DNA from: Streptomyces sp. 1331.2
GTDB taxonomy: Bacteria > Actinomycetota > Actinomycetes > Streptomycetales > Streptomycetaceae
Direction of reading: 5' to 3'
DNA: 64,000 nucleotides
NCBI RefSeq assembly: GCF_900199205.1
Contig: NZ_OBMJ01000002.1
Location: 248,001-312,000 of the forward strand
Position numbers and translations under genes: made by a program. Every line of letters starts with the position of its first letter. Positions within the stretch are counted from its first letter, which is position 1. Below the pieces are notes generated by a model. It ran no database searches. It worked only from the letters and a program-made list of their open reading frames with translations, and was not told the origin of the DNA. Positions 15,788 through 22,584 of this stretch are shown here, piece by piece.

Positions 15788-17107
15788 ATGCGTAGATCAA
15801 CCATGCCCGCCACCAGCCGCGTCCTGGGAGCCGCACTCGCCTCGGCACTCGCCCTCGGGGTCGGCGCATGCGGTTCCGGCTCCGGCTCGGACTCCGGCTC
15901 CGGCGGCGAGGCCAAGGCCGGGTCGAGCTTCACCTACTGGTCGATGTGGCGGGCCGAGGAGCCGCAGGCCCAGGTGCTGAAGGCCTCGATCGCGGACTTC
16001 ACCGCCGCGACCGGCATCAAGGTCGACGTCAACTGGGCCGGCCGCGACGTCTCGAAGAAGATCGGCCCGGCGATCGCCGCCAACCAGGCGCCCGACCTGT
16101 GGGACCAGGCCAACGACGCGATCTTCGGCGCCGTCGCCTCGGCCGGCCAGGCCCGCGACCTGTCCGCCGTGCTGGCCATGCAGGTCCCCGGCGAGAACGT
16201 CCCGGTCTCCCAGGTGATCCCGGCCAAGTACTTCGACATGCTGCCGAAGGACCCGGCCGGGTCCAACCACTACGTCATCCCCTACGAGGTCGCCACCACC
16301 GGCCTCTACTACAACGCGGCCGACCCGGACATCGCCGCCGCCCTGCCCGCCGCCCCCGCCGACTGGGCGGGCCTACTGAAGGCCTGCGACGCGCTCAAGG
16401 CCAGGAACAGGCCCTGCATCGCCTCCGAGGGCGAGGACCCCTGGACCAACGGCCTCTACCTCGACTACCTGCTGAACGCGGGCGGCGTCGACGTCAGCAA
16501 GCTCGCCGCCGACAGGTCCGGCGCGGCCTGGGACGCCCCCGCCGTGCTGAAGGCGGCGCAGCAGGTCGAGCAACTGGTCAAGGGCGGGTACCTCATCCCG
16601 GGCTACGACGCGACCAAGTACCCGGCGCAGGAGACCAATTGGACGGCCGGCAAGGCGGCGCTCTACATGAACGGCAGCTGGGTCACCGCCGAGGTCGCCA
16701 AGCAGGTCCCGGCCGGCTGGACGTTCGGCTCGATCCTGCCGCCCGGCGTGAAGAGCCCGGACGCCGCACTGTTCGGCTTCTCGGTCCCGAAGAAGGCCAG
16801 GCACGCGGAGGCGGCCGAGCAGTTCATCGCCTTCTTCCTGCAGAAGAAGCAGATCGCCGGGATCTCGACCACCGCGCTCAACATCACCCCGCGCGAGGAC
16901 ATCCCGGCCCCGGCCGAACTCGCCGACGCTCAGAAGGCGTTGAGCGGTTCGACGGTCCGGCTGGCCTTCGACGGCGTGGCCGGCGACTGGTTGCCGAAGG
17001 TCCTCGACAAGAACTACCTGGACCTGTGGCACGGCAAGACCGGCGCGGAGCAGTTCGTCGCCAAGTGCAAGGCCGACCAGGCCTCGTACTGGAAGACCCA
17101 GGGCTGA
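15788..17107 (+). CDS. Sugar ABC transporter substrate-binding lipoprotein
   Basis: A 439-residue family 1 extracellular solute-binding protein. The signal sequence ends in the lipobox LGVGAC with Cys28 as the predicted lipid anchor, followed by a Gly/Ser linker. FTYWSMWRAEEPQAQVLKA, then DLWDQAND and YVIPYEVATTGLYYN, are typical of sugar-binding proteins. C-terminal GKAALYMNGSWV fits the family's hallmark. It delivers an unidentified (oligo)saccharide to the adjacent permeases. ATG 15788 has GAGAGGAC at 15776-15783. No ATPase gene is nearby, so a shared MsiK-like ATPase elsewhere is expected, as usual in streptomycetes. Confidence 0.9.
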   Translation: MRRSTMPATSRVLGAALASALALGVGACGSGSGSDSGSGGEAKAGSSFTYWSMWRAEEPQAQVLKASIADFTAATGIKVDVNWAGRDVSKKIGPAIAANQAPDLWDQANDAIFGAVASAGQARDLSAVLAMQVPGENVPVSQVIPAKYFDMLPKDPAGSNHYVIPYEVATTGLYYNAADPDIAAALPAAPADWAGLLKACDALKARNRPCIASEGEDPWTNGLYLDYLLNAGGVDVSKLAADRSGAAWDAPAVLKAAQQVEQLVKGGYLIPGYDATKYPAQETNWTAGKAALYMNGSWVTAEVAKQVPAGWTFGSILPPGVKSPDAALFGFSVPKKARHAEAAEQFIAFFLQKKQIAGISTTALNITPREDIPAPAELADAQKALSGSTVRLAFDGVAGDWLPKVLDKNYLDLWHGKTGAEQFVAKCKADQASYWKTQG

Positions 17108-17111
17108 GCCG

Positions 17112-18095
17112 GTGCCCACCCTGCTCCGTGCCAGCCTCCGTGACAGCCCCCGGCCCCGGAGCGGGCCGGCCCGGCAGGCCCCACCGGCCTCGGCCCGCCG
17201 CGGCGCCGGCCCGCTGCAGGCCCGGCAGCGCCGGACGTTCTGGCCGTTCACCGCCCCCGCCCTGCTCACCTACGGGGTGCTGTTCCTCGCCCCGGTCGGG
17301 TACGCGGTCTGGACCAGCCTCCACAAGTGGGACGGCATGGGAACGATGCAGTGGCGTGGCCTGCGCAACTACCAACTCCTGTTCCAGGACCCGTACTTCC
17401 GTACCGCCCTGGTCAACACCCTGAAGCTGATGTTCGTCGGCGGCACGGTCACCTTCGCCATCAGCTTCGCGCTGACCCTGGTGCTGCGCGAGATGCGGGC
17501 CAGACTGTTCGCCAGGTCCGTGCTGTTCTTCCCGTGCCTGGTCAACGGCATGGTCTTCGGCATCGCGGCGGGCTTCCTGTTCTCGCCGACCGGACCGGTC
17601 GACCAGGTGCTGCACGTCCTCGGGGTCACCACGCCGCCGAAGTGGCTGTCGACGGACAACCTGCTGCCGATGATCCTGTCCACACTGATCTGGACGGCGA
17701 CCGGCTACTACACCTCCATCATCATGGCCGCCGTCGACCAGATCCCGCAGTACCTCTACGAGGCGGCCGAACTCGACGGCGCGAACGCCTTCCAGCGCTT
17801 CCGCCACGTGACCCTGCCCTGCGCCTGGGACGTCGTCTCGGTGTGCGCGGTGCTGTGGACGGTCAGCTCGGTGAAGATCTTCGAGCTGATCCTGCTGTTC
17901 GGCGGCACCAGCAGCGCCTACCCGCCGGCCGACAGCTGGAACACCGCCATGTACGTGTACGCGGAGGCGTTCCCCCAGGCCACGACGCCGAGGCTCGGGA
18001 CGGCCACGGCAGCGGCGATCGTCAGCCTGTTCATGGTCACCGTGGTGACGCTGGTCCTGCGCCGGCTGATGCGCCGCGATCCCGTCGAGTACTGA
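17112..18095 (+). CDS. Sugar ABC transporter permease (MalF type)
   Basis: A 327-residue inner-membrane permease with six hydrophobic helices. A basic Pro/Arg-rich N-terminus precedes FWPFTAPALLTYGVLF (helix 1). The EAA loop that contacts the ATPase reads EAAELDGANAFQRFRHVTLP near the C-terminal third. The GTG start is 4 bp after the binding-protein stop. It should pair with the next gene product to form the translocation channel for the sugar. Confidence 0.9.
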   Translation: MPTLLRASLRDSPRPRSGPARQAPPASARRGAGPLQARQRRTFWPFTAPALLTYGVLFLAPVGYAVWTSLHKWDGMGTMQWRGLRNYQLLFQDPYFRTALVNTLKLMFVGGTVTFAISFALTLVLREMRARLFARSVLFFPCLVNGMVFGIAAGFLFSPTGPVDQVLHVLGVTTPPKWLSTDNLLPMILSTLIWTATGYYTSIIMAAVDQIPQYLYEAAELDGANAFQRFRHVTLPCAWDVVSVCAVLWTVSSVKIFELILLFGGTSSAYPPADSWNTAMYVYAEAFPQATTPRLGTATAAAIVSLFMVTVVTLVLRRLMRRDPVEY

Positions 18096-18110
18096 GAAAG
18101 GTCACAGCCC

Positions 18111-18956
18111 GTGCAAACCCAACGCCGGTCGAGCGGCCCGGTCAGACCGATCGCCACGGCGCTCGTCTGGTGCGTGGTGGCGGCGGACCTCCTGCTGATC
18201 GCCTGGATCGCGCTGACCTCGCTGCGCGGCAGCTCCGACATCCTCCGGCAGGCCTTCGCGCTGCCGGCGCCGCCCCGCTTCGACAACTACGCCAGGGCCT
18301 TCCAGGACGGCGGCTTCGGGCCCGCGGCGTTCAACAGCGTCATCGCCGCGGTGGTCTCCTCCGTCCTCGCCGTCGTCATCGCCGCACCCTGCGCCTACGC
18401 CCTGGCGCGCCGCCGCTCGCGGGTCTCCTCCGCACTCACGGTGTCCTTCGCGATGGGCCTCGGCGTGCCCGGCCAGGTGCTGGTGGTGCCGCTGTTCGTC
18501 GGCCTGGCCCAGGTGAACCTGCTGGACAGCCGGTTCGGCCTGATCCTGGTCTACGTCGGCCTGGCCATGCCCTTCACCGTGTTCGTCCTGACGGGGTTCT
18601 TCAGCGGGATCCCGACCGTGCTGGAGGAGGCCGCCGCCCTGGACGGCGCCGGGCCGCTGCGCACCTTCGTGCAGGTCGTGATCCCGGTCGCCCGCGGCGG
18701 CCTGATCACCGCGTTCCTGCTGCAGTTCATCAGCTCCTGGAACGAGACGCTGTTCGCCCTCGTCCTGACGCACAGCCAGGACCGGATCACCCTGCCGGTG
18801 GCGCTCTCCCAGTTCGTCGCCGCCGCGCAGCTCAACGGCATGGACTACGGCACGATGTTCGCCGGAGTCTGCATCATCCTCGCCCCGATGATCGCGCTAT
18901 TCTCCTGGCTGGGAACGCGGATCATCCAGGGCATGACCATGGGAATCGGCAAATGA
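18111..18956 (+). CDS. Sugar ABC transporter permease (MalG type)
   Basis: A 281-residue permease with six helices. The EAA motif is EEAAALDGAGPLRTFVQVVI, followed by a long C-terminal helix pair ending FSWLGTRIIQGMTMGIGK. FNSVIAAVVSSVLAV and the DILRQAF segment near the start match MalG-type proteins. GAAAGG lies about 13 bp before the GTG start. Its stop overlaps the next start (ATGA), so translation of the DUF5107 gene is coupled. Confidence 0.9.
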   Translation: MQTQRRSSGPVRPIATALVWCVVAADLLLIAWIALTSLRGSSDILRQAFALPAPPRFDNYARAFQDGGFGPAAFNSVIAAVVSSVLAVVIAAPCAYALARRRSRVSSALTVSFAMGLGVPGQVLVVPLFVGLAQVNLLDSRFGLILVYVGLAMPFTVFVLTGFFSGIPTVLEEAAALDGAGPLRTFVQVVIPVARGGLITAFLLQFISSWNETLFALVLTHSQDRITLPVALSQFVAAAQLNGMDYGTMFAGVCIILAPMIALFSWLGTRIIQGMTMGIGK

Positions 18957-20860
18957 CCTCGACCCTGCGCACCGACGTCCTGCGGATCGAGGGGGCCGGA
19001 GACCCGGTCGGCACCCTCCCCATCCTGCACGGAATCCCGTCCCGGGTCGCCGACGGCGTCGGCATCGACGCCGAGATGCGCCGCAACCTCGCCTACGGAG
19101 CACCGCACTCGCTGCTGCCCTACACCCGGCAGGACGGCTACGACCGCACCCGCACCGAGCGCGACCTGCCCACCGTGGTGCTGGAGAACGACGTCCTCAC
19201 CGCCACCTTCCTGCCCGGCTACGGCGGCCGCCTCTGGTCGCTGGTCCACCGGCCGAGCGGCCGCGAACTGCTCCACCGCAACCCGATCCTGCAGCCGGCC
19301 AACCTCGCGCTGCGGGACGCCTGGCCGGCCGGCGGCGTGGAGTGGAACCTCGGCACCACCGGCCACTGGCCGCTGACCTGCGAGCCGCTGCACGCGGTCC
19401 GCGCGAGCGCGCCGGACGGCACCCCGGTGCTGCGGATGTTCGCCTACGAGCGGCTGCGCGGCCTGATCCTGCGGATGGACACCTGGCTTCCGGCCGGCTC
19501 GCCGGTCCTGTTCGTCCACGTCGCCGTGCACAACCCGTCCACCGAGGAGGCCCCGGTCTACTGGTGGTCGAACATCGCCGTCCCGCAGGCCGCGGACGTA
19601 CGGGTGCTCGCCCCGGCCGACCACGCCTTCCACTGCGACTACGTCAGCGAGCTCAGGCGCGTGCCGTTCCCGGCCGTCACGGGCGGGGAGCGCAGCAGGG
19701 ACCACAACAGGGACCACAGCTACCCCGGCCGGGCCGGTGCCGCCGCCGACTACTTCCTCGACCTCCCTGCCGGCGAACGCCGCTGGATCGCGGCCCTGGA
19801 CGGGACCGGAGCAGGCCTGGTCCAGACCTCCACCGAGCGGCTGCGCGGCCGCAAGCTCTTCTGCTGGGGCACGGGCACCGGCGGCAGGCACTGGCAGGAG
19901 TGGCTGTCCGGGCCCGGCTCCGCGTACCTGGAGATCCAGGCCGGACTCGCCCGCACCCAGCTGGAGCACCTGCCGATGCCCGCCGGCGCGACCTGGTCCT
20001 GGGTCGAGGCGTACGGGATGCTCGAAACCGACCCCTCGGCCGTGCACGGGCCCTGGGAGCAGGCCCGGTCGGCCGCCGCCGACGCCCTCGACCTGCTCGT
20101 CCCGGCCGAAGGGCTGGAGCGGGCGCTGGCCCTGGCCGGCCAGTTCGGCGAGCCGCAGGAGGTCCTGGCGCAGGGCGACGGCTGGGCCGCCCTGGAGATC
20201 GAGGCGGGCAGCTTCGCCCCGTCACCGCTGTTGCCCTTCGGCGTCCCCGGCGCCCAACAGCAGCCCTGGCGGCACCTGTTGGCGACCGGCACCCTGCCGA
20301 TCAGCGACCCGCCGGCCGCCCCCGTCACCGGAGCACGCTGGCGCGCACTGCTGGAGGAGGGTGCGAACGACTGGCACGCCCTCTACCACCTCGGCCTGGT
20401 CCGGCTCGCCGACGGCGAACCCGACGCGGCCCGCCGGGCGTGGCAGCGTTCGCTCGCCGAGCGGCGGTCGCCGTGGGCCCTGCGGGCGCTGGCCTTCCTG
20501 GCCGCCACGCCGGACGAAGCCGCGGACCTGATGGCCGAGGCACACCGACTGCGCCCCGACCTGAGGGAGTTGACCACCGAGGTGCTGGACGCCCTGCTGC
20601 GGGCCGACCGCGCGAAGGACGCCCTCGCCGCCATCCGGGCCCTGCCCGCCGCCGCCCGCGGCCACGGCCGGATCCGCCTGGCCGAGGCGGAGGCCGCGCA
20701 CGCCCTCGGCGACCACGACCACGTCCGACGGTTGCTGGCCGAGGGGATCCGCGTCGACAACATGCGCGAGGGCGAGGTCTCCCTCGACACCCTCTGGCTG
20801 GCCGTCCACCCGGACCGGCCGGTCCCGCCGCACTACGACTTCCGGATGTCTCAGGGCTGA
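18953..20860 (+). CDS. DUF5107 and TPR-like protein of a sugar operon
   Basis: A 635-residue cytoplasmic protein. Residues about 60-350 are the DUF5107 module with a galactose-mutarotase-like look: LTATFLPGYGGRLWSLVHR, then GGVEWNLGTTGHWPLT and APVYWWSNIAVPQ. The C-terminal third is Ala/Leu-rich and helical with TPR-like repeats (WHALYHLGLVRLADGEPDAA). DUF5107 proteins commonly accompany sugar ABC transporters, and I infer a role in handling the imported sugar, perhaps as an epimerase or hydrolase. No catalytic residue is established. The start is ATG 18953, overlapping the permease stop. A hairpin follows about 16 bp after its stop. Confidence 0.75.
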   Translation: MTSTLRTDVLRIEGAGDPVGTLPILHGIPSRVADGVGIDAEMRRNLAYGAPHSLLPYTRQDGYDRTRTERDLPTVVLENDVLTATFLPGYGGRLWSLVHRPSGRELLHRNPILQPANLALRDAWPAGGVEWNLGTTGHWPLTCEPLHAVRASAPDGTPVLRMFAYERLRGLILRMDTWLPAGSPVLFVHVAVHNPSTEEAPVYWWSNIAVPQAADVRVLAPADHAFHCDYVSELRRVPFPAVTGGERSRDHNRDHSYPGRAGAAADYFLDLPAGERRWIAALDGTGAGLVQTSTERLRGRKLFCWGTGTGGRHWQEWLSGPGSAYLEIQAGLARTQLEHLPMPAGATWSWVEAYGMLETDPSAVHGPWEQARSAAADALDLLVPAEGLERALALAGQFGEPQEVLAQGDGWAALEIEAGSFAPSPLLPFGVPGAQQQPWRHLLATGTLPISDPPAAPVTGARWRALLEEGANDWHALYHLGLVRLADGEPDAARRAWQRSLAERRSPWALRALAFLAATPDEAADLMAEAHRLRPDLRELTTEVLDALLRADRAKDALAAIRALPAAARGHGRIRLAEAEAAHALGDHDHVRRLLAEGIRVDNMREGEVSLDTLWLAVHPDRPVPPHYDFRMSQG

Positions 20861-20876
20861 ACCCGGTCGGTCGGCG

Positions 20877-20911
20877 TTCGTCGGCGCCAGGTCGGCGCCA
20901 AGGTCGACGAA
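20877..20911 (+). terminator. Possible bulged hairpin terminator
   Basis: TTCGTCGGCGCC (20877-20888) can pair with GGCGCC (20894-20899) and, after a 5-nt bulge, CGACGAA (20905-20911). The bulge makes it weaker than the other hairpins here. Confidence 0.4.
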
Positions 20912-20970
20912 GGTGTCTGCCGAAGCGGTCACTCCGGAGGCATGACCTCACAACCTCGCGACCGGTGTGC

Positions 20971-20993
20971 AACCTTTCCGTTGTCGCGGCGGT
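20971..20993 (+). promoter_or_regulatory. Possible ECF/SigE-type promoter of the sigma gene
   Basis: AACC at 20971-20974 and CGGT at 20990-20993, 15 bp apart, resemble -35 and -10 elements of ECF-type promoters. Autoregulation would be typical. A second CAACC lies at 20951-20955, 19 bp upstream of the CAACC at 20970. Confidence 0.3.
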
Positions 20994-21049
20994 GAGTAGG
21001 GCAGAGCGACGGTCCGGCAGGGTCGTCGTGCGGACGGAAGAGGAAGCGG

Positions 21050-21718
21050 ATGACCCTGAGCGCATTGCACATCCCGGTGGAGGAGGAACCTCCCCGGCCC
21101 GTCGAGGCAGCGGCACTGGCTGCCGTGACCGGCGCCGACCGTTGGGGGCTCGACTTCGAGGAGTTCGCCGCCACCCGCTGGCGGCGGCTGGTGCGCACCG
21201 CCTACCTGCTCACCGGCGACCACCACGAGGCCGAGGACGTGGTGCAGGCGACCTTCGCGAAGGTCTTCCGGAGCTGGTCCCGGATCAGTCGCCTGGACGA
21301 GCCGGACGCCTACGTCCACCGGGCCCTGGTGAACAACAACCTGAGCCGTCACCGGCGGCGCCGGGTCAGGCAGTTGCTCGTGCCCGTCCTCCCCGACCGG
21401 GCGCACACCGCGGGCGGCGGCCACCGGGCCGTCGAGGAGCGCTCGGTGCTGCTCCAGGCGCTGGCGGAACTGCCGCCCCGCCAGCGGGCCGTGGTCGTCC
21501 TGCGGTACTGGGAGGACATGGGCGAGCAGCAGGTCGCCGAGGTGCTCGGCTGCTCGCTGGGCAATGTGAAGAGCCAGGCCAGCCGCGGCCTTTCGAAGCT
21601 GCGCGGCCATCCGGCCCTGGCCTCGTACGCAACGGAGGCAACGGACGCAACGGACAGCGACAGCACCGGTCCGACGACCGGCAGCACGACCGACCGCACG
21701 AACGGAGGAGACAGGTGA
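21050..21718 (+). CDS. SigE-family RNA polymerase sigma factor
   Basis: A 222-residue group IV sigma factor. Region 2 runs from about residue 37 (FEEFAATRWRRLVRTAYLLT, then EAEDVVQATFAKVFRSW). Region 4 starts near residue 135 (LAELPPRQRAVVVLRYWEDM) with the helix-turn-helix QQVAEVLGCSLGNVKSQASR. The C-terminal tail is Thr/Ser/Asp-rich and disordered. SigE-family factors regulate envelope or stress genes. GGAAGAGGAAGCGG precedes ATG 21050. It overlaps the next gene by one base (TGATG), an arrangement typical of a sigma factor and its membrane partner. Confidence 0.9.
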   Translation: MTLSALHIPVEEEPPRPVEAAALAAVTGADRWGLDFEEFAATRWRRLVRTAYLLTGDHHEAEDVVQATFAKVFRSWSRISRLDEPDAYVHRALVNNNLSRHRRRRVRQLLVPVLPDRAHTAGGGHRAVEERSVLLQALAELPPRQRAVVVLRYWEDMGEQQVAEVLGCSLGNVKSQASRGLSKLRGHPALASYATEATDATDSDSTGPTTGSTTDRTNGGDR

Positions 21719-22434
21719 TGGACACCCAGCACATGGACACCGAGGACATGCTGCGCGGCGCGCTGCGGGACGAGGCGGACGGACTCGCGGTGGGGGAGTG
21801 GACCGTCGGGCCCCTCCGGGAGCACGTCCGCCGGCAGCGGCGCGGGCGCCGGGTGGTGACGGGCGTGTCGGCCGTGGTGGCCGCGCTCGCGGTGGTGGCC
21901 GGTACGGGCGCGGTGCTGTCCGCGCAGCACGGGCCCCGGGCCGTCGGGCCGGCGGCGCAGGCCCCGCTGGTACCGGCGGAGCCGGCGCCCGAGCCGGTGG
22001 TGCTGGAGCCCGGTCAGCAGCTGCCGTTGGGCCGCCAGGACTGGTGGATGCAGCTGAAGGACCAGGAGATCTGCATCCACGACGCCCCCTCGTACAAGAC
22101 CGGGCCGGGCTGCGGCGGATACTCCTGGGCGGCGGGTTCGACCGGGATGGCCATGCAGTACCTCGCGAACCTGCCGCAGGGCGAGGAGGGTCTGTACAAC
22201 CTCGTCTACCACGGGCCCGGTCCGGTGGCCCGGATGACCGTGGAGCTGGGCGGCCGGGCCTACTGGGCCGCCGTCGTCACGCTCCCCGGCACCCCGGGCT
22301 ACGCCACCGGCTACGCCTGGGCGCCCAGTCTCAGGGCGACCGGCGACCCGAAGATCTACCCGGCCGAGGGCGTCAGGATCACCGCGTACGACGCCCAGGG
22401 CGGGGTCCTGGCGACCAAGATCCTGACATCCTGA
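21718..22434 (+). CDS. One-pass membrane partner of the sigma factor (possible anti-sigma)
   Basis: A 238-residue protein with a short cytoplasmic N-terminus (about 45 residues), one hydrophobic helix at about 46-68, and an extracytoplasmic domain of about 170 residues containing WWMQLKDQEICIHD, TGPGCGGY and GRAYWAAVVTLPG. There is no HxxxCxxC zinc motif, so it is not a classical ZAS anti-sigma factor. Position directly after the sigma gene, with GGAGGAG at 21704-21710 and a TGATG overlap, suggests it modulates sigma activity. The external domain may sense an envelope signal. Direct proof is absent. Confidence 0.6.
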   Translation: MDTQHMDTEDMLRGALRDEADGLAVGEWTVGPLREHVRRQRRGRRVVTGVSAVVAALAVVAGTGAVLSAQHGPRAVGPAAQAPLVPAEPAPEPVVLEPGQQLPLGRQDWWMQLKDQEICIHDAPSYKTGPGCGGYSWAAGSTGMAMQYLANLPQGEEGLYNLVYHGPGPVARMTVELGGRAYWAAVVTLPGTPGYATGYAWAPSLRATGDPKIYPAEGVRITAYDAQGGVLATKILTS

Positions 22435-22435
22435 C

Positions 22436-22461
22436 CGGTACCGCCAGTACTGCCGGTACCG
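22436..22461. terminator. 26-bp near-perfect palindrome after sigma operon
   Basis: CGGTACCGCCAGTACTGC continues CGGTACCG. Only one symmetric pair mismatches. It begins 2 bp after the partner gene stop and can fold as a hairpin, so it is likely a terminator. An operator is also possible. Confidence 0.55.
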
Positions 22462-22536
22462 CTGCTCGGCCGTCTGCGGTACTTCCGTGAGCGAACGTGT
22501 CCATGTCGGGGGCGCCGGAGCACCAGTCGTCCTTCT

Positions 22537-22571
22537 CGATCACACAATGTGACGGCCATGTCACGTGATCG
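22537..22571. promoter_or_regulatory. Nested inverted repeats before secreted protein gene
   Basis: CGATCAC (22537-22543) and GTGATCG (22565-22571) form outer arms. GTGAC (22549-22553) and GTCAC (22560-22564) form inner arms. TCACGTGA (22561-22568) is a palindrome by itself. The block ends at the ribosome binding site of the gene at 22585, so it could control its transcription or translation. Confidence 0.45.
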
Positions 22572-22584
22572 AAAGGACCGACCT

